DNA of 9,715 nt from Gammaproteobacteria bacterium. GTDB lineage: Bacteria > Pseudomonadota > Gammaproteobacteria > DSM-16500. Location: NCBI GenBank assembly GCA_009885665.1, contig VFKI01000015.1, positions 1 through 9,715 on the forward strand, written 5' to 3'. The notes under the pieces are model-generated. The model saw nothing but the letters and a program-made list of their open reading frames with translations. It had not been told where the DNA came from and ran no database searches. This document shows positions 1 to 6,316 of the stretch, piece by piece. Both the position numbers and the translations under genes were made by a program. Position 1 is the first letter of the stretch; every line of letters starts with the position of its first letter.

Positions 1-115
1 AAACCTCGAAATACTTCAGTATTCCTGCGATTTTTCTTCTTCCGGTACGCTTATATCTGACACCACGCTGGGCGCAATCTGTCAAAGTTATTTATGCGCA
101 GAGCCTTAAGGAATT
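1..115. repeat. Half of a long palindromic repeat element (core plus one arm)
   Basis: Positions 1-32 are identical to the last 32 bases of the window (9684-9715). They contain a small palindrome, AATACT-TC-AGTATT, at 10-23. Positions 47-110, read in reverse complement, align by eye with 9608-9671 at roughly three-quarters identity, including 18 perfect bases (84-101 against 9616-9633). The left end is therefore the core and downstream arm of an element whose upstream arm is seen at the right end. A run TTTTTCTTCTTC after the core answers the GAAAAA before the core in the right-end copy. No protein-coding signal is visible here. The sequence around 79-90 (CTGTCAAAGTT) also resembles, from memory, the inner part of IS6-family terminal inverted repeats. 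Part of this arm may thus be an IS end. Confidence 0.8.
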
Positions 116-120
116 TACAA

Positions 121-195
121 ATGATACGCTTTGCAGGTCGTCACTTTCCCCTGGCTGTTATTTTAATGGCAGTTCGCTGGTACGTCCCCTATTAG
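121..195 (+). pseudogene. IS6-family transposase, N-terminal relic
   Basis: An ATG at 121 opens 24 codons reading MIRFAGRHFPLAVILMAVRW followed by YVPY and a TAG at 193-195. IS6/IS26-type transposases start with the pattern M-x-x-F-K-G-R-H-F, then a short spacer, then I-L-x-A-V-R-W-Y, so the match is specific although short. A normal member is about 230 residues with a DDE catalytic domain; everything after the first 24 residues is missing. The lysine of the usual FKGRHF is alanine here, consistent with decay. The next gene, on the opposite strand, ends only 18 bp downstream, so the rest of the insertion sequence has been deleted. A terminal-repeat-like sequence (CTGTCAAAGTT) lies about 40 bp upstream, a plausible distance for an IS6 left end. 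The assignment rests on motif recall, not on a search. Confidence 0.68.
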
Positions 196-203
196 GGAAC
201 TGC
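169..203. other. Inverted repeat between the transposase relic and the L,D-transpeptidase stop
   Basis: GCAGTTC (169-175) pairs perfectly with GAACTGC (197-203). A smaller stem, CCCT-ATT-AGGG (187-197), overlaps the right arm, so the two stems are alternatives. It lies 10 bp beyond the stop codon of the minus-strand gene and could form a hairpin at the end of that transcript. No T-run follows on either strand, so I do not call it an intrinsic terminator. It may instead mark the junction left when the insertion sequence was deleted. Confidence 0.35.
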
Positions 204-212
204 GTTATTGAT

Positions 213-1502
213 CTATAAACGCTCTTCTTTGGTCGCCTGATTGTCGTTATTTGTCGCCGTTGGATTATCGCGGCCATAAATATCATCGCGAAAATTTAGC
301 GCGCCATTGGCATCGACCCATGCAGTGAGATAAGTGATAAAAATAGGCAGCGCTTTAGGTGCGTGAACATACACTGTTTTACCAGAATCGAGGATGGCTT
401 GCACGCGTGCCGCATTCCAGTTGGGATCACCTTGCATGAGATAGTCAGCGAGTGCAAAAGGATGTTCGAGGCGAACACAACCAGAACTAAAGGGCCGTCT
501 GGGTTGAGAAAATAAGCTTTTAGCTGGCGTATCATGTAAATAAATGCTGTTACTGTTTTGGAATTCAAATTTCACCAAACCCAACGCATTGTCTATGCCA
601 GGATCTTGACGAAAACGATAAGGAAAACCATTGTCTGCTACGTTATCCCAATTAATTTCATCTTGCGAAACTTCATTAGCATCGCTGCCGTTATTTGACA
701 GTATATGAATGTGCATATCATCTAAATAACTCGGATCATCCATTACCTTTGGTACGATATCGCGATTAGCAATCATCTGTGGTACGTTCCAATAAGGATC
801 TAATACTAAGCGTGTAATACGCGAATCAATTTCGGGTGTTTGACGCGTTGGGCGGCCTACCACAGTTTTCATATCAAATAATTTGTGCCCGCCTTCATAA
901 ACATATAAACGAAAGTCTGGCACATTAACCATGACAAAGCGATAGCCTAGTTTTGGCAATAAAGTTTGCCAGCGAGCGATATTGACTGCAATTTGTTGTG
1001 CGCGCGCAGTGGGCGACACGTTGAGCTCACGTAACGTGGCGGCACCCACCACACCATCAGGATTTAAACCCATACGGTGTTGATAATAAGCGACGGCTTT
1101 TTGTAAAGGTTGATCGAAAGTGGCTGTTAGCGGCGTATCCGTTGCTAAATCTCCCGTATCGATTAGACGTTGTTTGAGCGCGACGACGGCTTTGCCGCGC
1201 ATGTGTAATTTTAAGATGCCAGAAAGATTAATCTGCGGCCATGGGTGTGTTATGTCATCGCGGTAATGGACGAGAAAATGACTTAATTCAGTAATATTTT
1301 GCTGTGCTAATGAGGCCGGGGAGGGGGTTACCGGCAATGATGACGGCAATGATGAGGTATTAGCGGGTGCAGACGTCGTGGCGACAGCCGGTGTCGGCGG
1401 CGTATTTTCATAGTAAACATCAGCAAAAGTGGGTTCAGTCAGTATGAGGAATAAGGCGGGTAGCAATTTGGAGAGGCGTGTTAAGTGAGCGATATATTTC
1501 AT
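213..1502 (-). CDS. Exported L,D-transpeptidase, YcbB type
   Basis: The product (429 residues) should act in the periplasm, forming 3-3 peptide cross-links in peptidoglycan or attaching proteins to it. Residues 1-27 look like a Sec signal peptide: K2 and R9, the hydrophobic stretch LLPALFLIL, then a cut after TFA. A Pro/Ser/Thr/Ala-rich linker (about 33-65) follows. A peptidoglycan-binding helical domain spans about 98-160 (LKLHMRGKAVVALKQRL through NPDGVVGAATL). The YkuD catalytic domain spans about 186-380, with H323 (YLHDT) and C342 in RRPFSSGCVRLEHP as the catalytic pair. A 45-residue tail after residue 384 is polar at its end. It is shorter than E. coli YcbB (about 615 residues), mainly at the N terminus. 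I chose the ATG at 1502 because GGAG lies 6 bases upstream and the signal peptide begins there; the longer reading frame to 1640 runs through the divergent promoter region. It appears unrelated to the catabolic genes and is transcribed away from them. Confidence 0.92.
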   Translation of the reverse strand: MKYIAHLTRLSKLLPALFLILTEPTFADVYYENTPPTPAVATTSAPANTSSLPSSLPVTPSPASLAQQNITELSHFLVHYRDDITHPWPQINLSGILKLHMRGKAVVALKQRLIDTGDLATDTPLTATFDQPLQKAVAYYQHRMGLNPDGVVGAATLRELNVSPTARAQQIAVNIARWQTLLPKLGYRFVMVNVPDFRLYVYEGGHKLFDMKTVVGRPTRQTPEIDSRITRLVLDPYWNVPQMIANRDIVPKVMDDPSYLDDMHIHILSNNGSDANEVSQDEINWDNVADNGFPYRFRQDPGIDNALGLVKFEFQNSNSIYLHDTPAKSLFSQPRRPFSSGCVRLEHPFALADYLMQGDPNWNAARVQAILDSGKTVYVHAPKALPIFITYLTAWVDANGALNFRDDIYGRDNPTATNNDNQATKEERL

Positions 1503-1517
1503 TGTTATCTCCACGGT

Positions 1518-1541
1518 ATGTGCATATAAAATAACGCACAT
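1518..1541. promoter_or_regulatory. Inverted repeat over the possible minus-strand -10 region (candidate operator)
   Basis: ATGTGC (1518-1523) and GCACAT (1536-1541) are perfect inverted repeats with a 12-bp AT-rich spacer. The site lies between the L,D-transpeptidase start and the rest of the divergent region. It overlaps a weak possible minus-strand promoter: -35 TTGCGT on the complement of 1551-1556, a 17-bp spacer, and -10 TATTTT on the complement of 1528-1533. A dimeric regulator could bind here, but the half-sites are only 6 bp and no regulator gene is nearby. Confidence 0.3.
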
Positions 1542-1587
1542 CTCCTCTTCACGCAAGTTGCGCTGTGCTGGCTGATTGGCATAATGC

Positions 1588-1616
1588 TTGACGTTGCGGG
1601 TTTTGATCGTTATCTT
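1588..1616 (+). promoter_or_regulatory. Sigma-70-type promoter for the E1/E2 gene group
   Basis: TTGACG (1588-1593; five of six consensus bases) and TATCTT (1611-1616; four of six) are separated by the ideal 17 bp. Transcription would start near 1623, leaving a leader of about 35 bases before the TTG start codon at 1658. This is the best plus-strand promoter in the window. Confidence 0.6.
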
Positions 1617-1645
1617 GCTGTTTTCCAGCGATATTACCAAAATGT

Positions 1646-1650
1646 AGGAG
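1646..1650 (+). promoter_or_regulatory. Ribosome binding site that fixes the TTG start of the E1alpha gene
   Basis: AGGAG is followed by a 7-base spacer and then TTG at 1658-1660. This near-perfect Shine-Dalgarno sequence supports the non-ATG start. The first in-frame ATG is at codon 29, and starting there would remove the N-terminal segment that E1alpha proteins normally carry. Confidence 0.75.
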
Positions 1651-1657
1651 TCATCGA

Positions 1658-2740
1658 TTGAAAATCGTTGCTAATTATGAAATTCCTTTTTATCAGTATC
1701 TAGATGAGCAGAGCATACCGGCGGCAGATGCGCCAGCACTTATGCAAGATACTAATCATTTAATTCGTCTTTATCAACAAATGGTGATCAGCCGTACGTT
1801 GGATAACAAAGCCGTCGCGTTACAACGCACGGGCAAGCTAGGCACTTATCCTTCTACGCGTGGCCAAGAAGCGGTGTTTGTTGGCATGGGTGATGCTTTG
1901 ACAGATGCCGATATTTTCATTCCTTATTATCGTGATACGGCAACGCTGATGCAGCATGGCGTACCTGCTGCGGATATTTTATTATTTTGGGGTGGTGATG
2001 AGCGCGGCAATTTATTTGCGGATGCAGATAAAAATTATCCGTATTCTGTACCAATCGGTTCGCAACTTTTGTATGCAGCAGGCGTGGCAACGGCTAATAA
2101 AATACGTAAAACAAATAAAGCCGTATTAGTCACCTGTGGCGATGGCGCAACATCTCAAGGCGATTTTTATGAAGCGATGAATGTGGCTGGTATCTGGCAG
2201 CTTCCTTTAGTTTTTGTAGTGAATAATAATCAATGGGCAATTTCAATTCCTCGCACAGCGCAATCTGCCGCACAGACCCTAGCACAAAAAGGCATTGCTG
2301 CAGGTATTGCGTGTGAGCAAGTTGATGGCAACGATGTGATCGCGGTACAGGCGCGTGTTGCCGTCGCTTTGCAAAAAGCACGTGATAATCAAACAGCGAC
2401 TGTGTTGGAAATGCTGTGTTATCGTCAAGCGGATCATACGACGGCAGATGATGCCGGCCGATATGAAACGGCAGGGGTGCGTGAAAAAGAATGGCAAAAA
2501 GAACCAGTGGGGCGGTTACAAAATTATTTAGAAAAACAAGGTGTTTTGATGCCTGAAACGATCAGTGTTATTAACGCAGCAGCTGTCACGGTGGTGGAAG
2601 AAGCCGTAACAGAATATTTGGCCGCAACGCCCGATCAACCGACAGCTATGTTTGATCATTTATATGCAAAATTACCGGCAGCGTATGCCGCGCAATATGC
2701 AGAACTAAAAATGATAAATTCTTTCGCGAGGAATGGGTAA
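1658..2740 (+). CDS. pdhA: Thiamine-diphosphate-dependent 2-oxoacid dehydrogenase E1 component, alpha subunit
   Basis: With the beta subunit this forms the heterotetrameric E1 that decarboxylates a 2-oxoacid on thiamine diphosphate and passes the acyl group to the lipoyl arm of E2. The 360-residue length is normal. The ThDP/Mg motif runs from GDG at 161-163 to NNN at 189-191. The phosphorylation-loop region reads YRQADHTTADDAGRY (255-269), with H260 in the position of the conserved active-site histidine. The segment LQRTGKLGTYPSTRGQEA (55-72) is also typical of the family. It starts with TTG, and its TAA overlaps the ATG of the next gene by one base, implying translational coupling. The DHTTADD-type E1alpha is usually annotated as pyruvate dehydrogenase. 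The leucine genes downstream make a branched-chain 2-oxoacid (2-oxoisocaproate) the more attractive substrate, but sequence alone does not decide, and bkdA1 is an equally possible name. Confidence 0.88.
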   Translation: MKIVANYEIPFYQYLDEQSIPAADAPALMQDTNHLIRLYQQMVISRTLDNKAVALQRTGKLGTYPSTRGQEAVFVGMGDALTDADIFIPYYRDTATLMQHGVPAADILLFWGGDERGNLFADADKNYPYSVPIGSQLLYAAGVATANKIRKTNKAVLVTCGDGATSQGDFYEAMNVAGIWQLPLVFVVNNNQWAISIPRTAQSAAQTLAQKGIAAGIACEQVDGNDVIAVQARVAVALQKARDNQTATVLEMLCYRQADHTTADDAGRYETAGVREKEWQKEPVGRLQNYLEKQGVLMPETISVINAAAVTVVEEAVTEYLAATPDQPTAMFDHLYAKLPAAYAAQYAELKMINSFARNG

Positions 2741-3714
2741 TGACAGAAATGACTTTAGTCGAAGCGATCAACCAAGCATTGATGTATGAAATGCAAGCCG
2801 ATGCGAGTATCGTTGTTATGGGTGAAGATATTGGTAAAAATGGCGGTGTTTTTCGCGCCACAGTTGGCTTATTGGAACGTTTTGGGATAGAACGCGTGCG
2901 AGATACCCCCTTATCAGAAAACATGATTGGCGGTTTAGCCGTGGGTATGGCAATGGCAGGTTTAAAACCCGTGGCGGAATTTCAATTCATGGGATTTATG
3001 TATCCCGCCATGAATCAAATCATTAATCATGCCGCACGTATGCGAAATCGTACGCGCGGTAAATTGCATTGTCCATTGGTGATACGTGCACCTTATGGGT
3101 GTGGCATTCATGCACCGGAACATCATTCAGAAAGTACTGAAAGTTTGTTTGCGCATATTCCCGGTTTGCGCGTTGTGATACCTTCCACACCCGCACGGGC
3201 GTATGGTTTATTGCTGGCTGCCATGCGTGATCCGGATCCGGTTATTTTTTTAGAACCGGCGCGTTTATATCGTTGGGCAAAACAAGCGGTGCCTGATGAT
3301 GGTGTGGCTTTACCGTTAGATAAATGTTTTATATTACGGCAGGGGACGGATGTGACGTTGGTGAGTTGGGGTTCGCTGATGCGTGAAACGTTGGCCGTGG
3401 CGGATACCTTAGCAGCCAATGGTATTGCAGCAGAAGTCATTGATGTGGCGACGCTAAAACCATTGGATTTACCAACCATTTTAGCCTCTGTGGCCAAAAC
3501 GGGGCGCTGTGTTATTATTCATGAAGCGCCTTTTTCAGGTGGCATTGGTGCCGATATTTCGGCGGCGATCGCTGAGCAAGGGTTATTATCATTGCAGGCA
3601 CCCGTGCAACGCGTCACGGGTTACGATACAATTGTGCCATATGCAAAACTGGAAAAATATTATTTACCTGATGAAACGCGTATCATGGCAGCAGTTGAAC
3701 GTGTGATGGCTTAA
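2740..3714 (+). CDS. pdhB: 2-oxoacid dehydrogenase E1 component, beta subunit
   Basis: This is the partner subunit of the preceding gene, completing the E1 active site. Its 324 residues match the family length. The N-terminal pyrimidine-binding domain includes GEDIGKNGGVF (28-38) and RVRDTPLSE (52-60), with E60 the glutamate that activates thiamine diphosphate. APEHHSESTES (125-135) carries the paired histidines usual for E1beta. The C-terminal transketolase-like domain (about 200-320) contains VIDVATLKPLD and HEAPFSGGIGADI. It starts with an ATG overlapping the upstream stop (TAATG) and has GAGGA about 8 bases ahead. Only 15 bp separate it from the E2 gene, so the three genes are almost certainly one transcript. 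The substrate is as uncertain as for the alpha subunit. Confidence 0.9.
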   Translation: MTEMTLVEAINQALMYEMQADASIVVMGEDIGKNGGVFRATVGLLERFGIERVRDTPLSENMIGGLAVGMAMAGLKPVAEFQFMGFMYPAMNQIINHAARMRNRTRGKLHCPLVIRAPYGCGIHAPEHHSESTESLFAHIPGLRVVIPSTPARAYGLLLAAMRDPDPVIFLEPARLYRWAKQAVPDDGVALPLDKCFILRQGTDVTLVSWGSLMRETLAVADTLAANGIAAEVIDVATLKPLDLPTILASVAKTGRCVIIHEAPFSGGIGADISAAIAEQGLLSLQAPVQRVTGYDTIVPYAKLEKYYLPDETRIMAAVERVMA

Positions 3715-3729
3715 GAAGGAATAGCTGAA

Positions 3730-4944
3730 ATGCAAATATTTCATTTACCTGATTTAGGTGAGGGTCTTGCGGAAGCTGAAATTCGCACCTGGTATGTCAA
3801 TGTTGGCGATGCCGTTACAATCGATCAACCGATGGTGAGCGTGGAAACGGCTAAAGCGGTAGTGGATGTGCCGGCACCGTGTAGCGGTAAAATTGCCAAA
3901 CTATATGCCAGTGAAGGCGAGGTGGTGGCGACACATGCGCCCTTAGTAGCGTTTTATGCTAGTGAAGGGGAAGTGTTGGCAACGCATACGCCTTTGGTTG
4001 CAGCGATTGTAGAAAATGCTGCATCCGCTAAGACCGATAAAGGCACGGTGGTTGGCAATCTTGAACAAAGTAATGTGGTATTAACTGAAAATACAATAAC
4101 ACCACCGGCTGCATCCTCAACAATAATAAAGGCAATGCCGGCGGTACGTGCGCTTGCAAAAAAGTTGAATGTTGATTTAGCACGTCTTAAACCGACGGGT
4201 GCGAATGGTCAAGTTACCGCAGCAGATGTAGAAGCCGCGGCGAGTTGTATGGCAATTTCAAAGAAAACGGTCACCGTACCCGCAGGCGTACGCGTCGAAC
4301 CTTTGCGTGGTGTACGCCGGCACATGGTGAACGTTATGATGCAAGCGCATCAATACGTTGTACCGGTTACGTTGGTGGATGATGGGGATGTAACGAATGC
4401 GCCGGCAGATTTAACTGTATTTGTTTTACAGGCAATGGCGGCTGCGGCGGCTGAAGTGCCGGCATTGAATGCGACATATGACCATGAACAGCAACAGCGT
4501 TATTTACACAGTGATGTGAATGTGGGTTTGGCAATGGATACTGACGATGGTTTGTTTGTGCCAGTATTAAAAAATGTTGCTGCGCAGACAGCTGAGCAGC
4601 TGCGTGTTAGCATTGATCAATTCAAGCAAACGGTTGCGACACGCACTGTTGCGTCACCTGATTTACAGGGTGCGACGATTTCTTTGTCTAATTTTGGTAT
4701 GATTGCTGGACGCTATGCGAATCCAATTGTCGTGCCACCGACTGTAGCCATTTTAGGATGTGGTAAATATCGTGATGAAGCGGTTGTATATAAAGGTGCC
4801 ATTGCGATACGTCGTATGTTACCCTTATCTTTAACAGTGGATCATCGTGTGGTAACAGGGGCAGAAGCAAGTCGTTTTCTGGCAGCTGTTATACAGTTTT
4901 TGCAAAGCACGCGTGCTCCGTCAAATTTAAATCTTCGGGTATGA
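3730..4944 (+). CDS. pdhC: Dihydrolipoamide acyltransferase (E2) of the 2-oxoacid dehydrogenase complex
   Basis: E2 forms the core of the complex, taking the acyl group from E1 on a swinging lipoyl arm and transferring it to CoA. There is one lipoyl domain (about 1-92) with the modified lysine at K42 in VETAKAVVDV. A Pro/Ala/Thr-rich linker (about 95-130) follows. Then come a subunit-binding domain (132-170, KAMPAVRALAKKLNVDLARL) and the catalytic domain (about 188-392) ending in LPLSLTVDHRVVTGAEA. The catalytic histidine is H372; T376 stands where other E2s have Asp or Asn (DHRxxDG), a variant I recall from related bacterial E2s. Two oddities: residues 59-75 are tandemly repeated as 76-92, and the last ten residues (395-404) plus the stop lie in the arm of a palindromic element. 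AAGAAGGA sits 9 bases before the ATG. No E3 gene follows. The alternative name is bkdB. Confidence 0.9.
   Translation: MQIFHLPDLGEGLAEAEIRTWYVNVGDAVTIDQPMVSVETAKAVVDVPAPCSGKIAKLYASEGEVVATHAPLVAFYASEGEVLATHTPLVAAIVENAASAKTDKGTVVGNLEQSNVVLTENTITPPAASSTIIKAMPAVRALAKKLNVDLARLKPTGANGQVTAADVEAAASCMAISKKTVTVPAGVRVEPLRGVRRHMVNVMMQAHQYVVPVTLVDDGDVTNAPADLTVFVLQAMAAAAAEVPALNATYDHEQQQRYLHSDVNVGLAMDTDDGLFVPVLKNVAAQTAEQLRVSIDQFKQTVATRTVASPDLQGATISLSNFGMIAGRYANPIVVPPTVAILGCGKYRDEAVVYKGAIAIRRMLPLSLTVDHRVVTGAEASRFLAAVIQFLQSTRAPSNLNLRV
3904..4005 (+). repeat. In-frame 51-bp tandem duplication inside the lipoyl domain of E2
   Basis: Units 3904-3954 and 3955-4005 encode YASEGEVVATHAPLVAF and YASEGEVLATHTPLVAA, which agree at 14 of 17 residues. 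At the DNA level 37 of 51 bases agree. Nine of the 14 differences are synonymous third-position changes, three of the rest fall in the last codon, and only two other codons change amino acid. The duplication is therefore old and has been kept under selection for protein sequence. It lies just after the second half of the lipoyl domain and would add an extra strand pair at the domain's end. Confidence 0.9.
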
Positions 4945-5092
4945 TCACTCATCTTGTGTCGGCCTTGAAACGTTTTATTCGAAAAAAATGCTCAACGTAC
5001 TTACTGAGTACGCCTCTGCTTTTTTTCGAACAAAACCCTCCAATCCCTCGCAAGCTGCTCGCCAACCCGAAGATTTAAATTTGACGGAGCAC
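4913..5092. repeat. 180-bp palindromic element overlapping the 3' end of the E2 gene
   Basis: Positions 4913-4940 and 5065-5092 are perfect 28-bp inverted repeats; the arm includes CAAATTTAAATCTTCGGG. A second, nested pair, 4972-4988 and 5020-5036, matches at 16 of 17 positions. The centre is CGTACT-TACTG-AGTACG (4996-5012). All three pairs share nearly the same centre (5002-5004), so this is one long folded-back structure rather than separate hairpins. No target-site duplication or coding sequence is obvious. The layout (GAAAAA arm, TACT-loop-AGTA core, TTTTTC arm) resembles the elements at both window ends. It fills almost the whole gap between the E2 gene and liuA. Confidence 0.88.
4972..5036. 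terminator. Possible bidirectional intrinsic terminator within the palindromic element
   Basis: The core stem CGTACT/AGTACG with a 5-base loop is followed on the plus strand by seven T (5020-5026), and on the minus strand by the complement of seven A (4982-4988). Each strand therefore shows a hairpin and a T-run. The 6-bp core stem is short, with imperfect extension (GCTCA against CTCTGC) before the T-run, so it may be weak. Its position suits ending the E1/E2 transcript before liuA. Confidence 0.5.
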
Positions 5093-5152
5093 TAAACAGT
5101 TACGTCGAAGTCATCCAGCGCTTCACGATTTTTCTTTGTTATTAAGGAAGGT

Positions 5153-6316
5153 ATGGTGGTGGCAGAACACAGGGATAGCAACTGGACGGATACAGTAACC
5201 ATGCTGCGCGAAGCCGCGTTGCAATTTGCCGTCAAAGAAATCGCACCATTGGCTGCAAAAATCGATCACGATAACCAATTCCCCCGTTTTTTATGGCCAA
5301 AATTGGGCGCGCTCGGTTTTTTGGGTATTACTGTAGAGGAGGCCTACGGTGGTGCCGGTATGGGATATCAGGAACACGCCATTGTGATGGAAGAAATTTC
5401 GCGTGCTTCTGCAGCAGTCGGCTTGAGTTATATTGCCCATTCCAATTTATGCATGAATCAAATTCATTTAAATGGTACGCACGCACAAAAACAAAAATAT
5501 TTACCTAAATTGTGTCAAGGCGAATGGGTTGGCGCATTAGCGATGAGTGAAGCGGGTGCGGGTTCCGATGTCATGGGTTTACAATTACGTGCTGAATTAC
5601 AAGGAAAAGATTGGGTATTAAATGGCAACAAAATGTGGATTACCAACGGTCCTGAGGCCGATGTGGTTGTCGTCTATACGCGCACGGATAAACAAGCGGG
5701 CTCGCATGGCATTACCGCTTTTATTATTGAAAAAGGCATGGCGGGTTTTAGCAGCGCACAAAAAATGGATAAACTGGGCATGCGTGGATCAGACACCAGT
5801 GAACTCGTATTTGAAAATTGTCGTGTGCCTGCTGAAAATATGTTGGGTCATTTAAATCAAGGCACACATGTATTAATGAAAGGGCTTGATATCGAACGTT
5901 TAATGTTGGCGGCAGGCCCCATTGGTATCATGCAAGCGTGTTTGGATGTGGTGCTACCTTATGTGCGCACGCGTCATCAATTTGGCAAACCGATTGGTTC
6001 ATTTCAGTTAATTCAAGCAAAATTAGCAGATATGTATGTGGCGTTAGCTTCATCGCGCGCATGGCTTTATACTTTGGCACGTGCTGCTGACCATGGACAA
6101 ATGGAACGTAAAGACGCGGCTGCTATTGTTTTATATACATCCGAGCGCGCCAGTTGGGTGACATCGCAGGCAGTGCAATGTTTGGGTGGCAATGGATATA
6201 CGAATGAATTTCCTGTGGCGCGTTTGTTGCGTGATGCTAAACTGTATGAAATTGGCGGTGGTACTTCAGAAATTCGTCGTATGTTAATTGGTCGGGAACT
6301 CTTTACGCATGGTTAG
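5153..6316 (+). CDS. liuA: Isovaleryl-CoA dehydrogenase
   Basis: This FAD enzyme oxidises isovaleryl-CoA to 3-methylcrotonyl-CoA, the first committed step of leucine degradation, passing electrons to ETF. The 387 residues span the full acyl-CoA dehydrogenase fold. YGGAGMGY (65-72), AMSEAGAGSDV (130-140) and WITNGPEAD (162-170) lie in the N-terminal and middle domains; RTRHQFGKPIGSFQLIQAKLAD (272-293) and QCLGGNGYTNEFP (342-354) lie in the C-terminal domain. The catalytic base identifies the substrate class. The usual Glu of medium-chain enzymes is replaced by G369 in YEIGGGTSE, while E248 in GLDIERLMLAAGP sits where isovaleryl-CoA dehydrogenases place theirs. The start is either the ATG at 5153 or the next GTGs at 5156/5159: AAGGA at 5144-5148 is only 4 bases from the ATG. 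No clear promoter is seen in the 60 bp after the palindromic element. Confidence 0.92.
   Translation: MVVAEHRDSNWTDTVTMLREAALQFAVKEIAPLAAKIDHDNQFPRFLWPKLGALGFLGITVEEAYGGAGMGYQEHAIVMEEISRASAAVGLSYIAHSNLCMNQIHLNGTHAQKQKYLPKLCQGEWVGALAMSEAGAGSDVMGLQLRAELQGKDWVLNGNKMWITNGPEADVVVVYTRTDKQAGSHGITAFIIEKGMAGFSSAQKMDKLGMRGSDTSELVFENCRVPAENMLGHLNQGTHVLMKGLDIERLMLAAGPIGIMQACLDVVLPYVRTRHQFGKPIGSFQLIQAKLADMYVALASSRAWLYTLARAADHGQMERKDAAAIVLYTSERASWVTSQAVQCLGGNGYTNEFPVARLLRDAKLYEIGGGTSEIRRMLIGRELFTHG

Noticed and set aside
211..221. ATCTATAAACG at the L,D-transpeptidase stop matches 9660-9670 in the right-end repeat
   Set aside because: An 11-base match between the repeat and a window of this size is expected about once by chance, and similarity does not extend convincingly.
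1503..1640. N-terminal extension of the L,D-transpeptidase frame up to 1640
   Set aside because: It would place 46 residues before a clear signal peptide and cross the divergent promoter; the ATG at 1502 has a proper GGAG site.
3123..3497. Long minus-strand open frame within the E1beta gene, and similar frames in the other genes
   Set aside because: They lie opposite well-supported coding genes, lack recognisable domains and have no convincing ribosome sites; they are coding shadows.
4840..4865. Thr in place of Asp in the E2 DHRxxDG motif as a broken active site
   Set aside because: The essential His is present, and related bacterial E2s tolerate Asn or Thr here; treated as a family variant.
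4913..5092. CRISPR array or tRNA in the gap between the E2 gene and liuA
   Set aside because: There are no regularly spaced direct repeats and no cloverleaf; the repeats are inverted and nested.
5081..5109. TTGACG near the end of the palindromic element as a -35 box for liuA
   Set aside because: No acceptable -10 hexamer occurs at 16-18 bp spacing.
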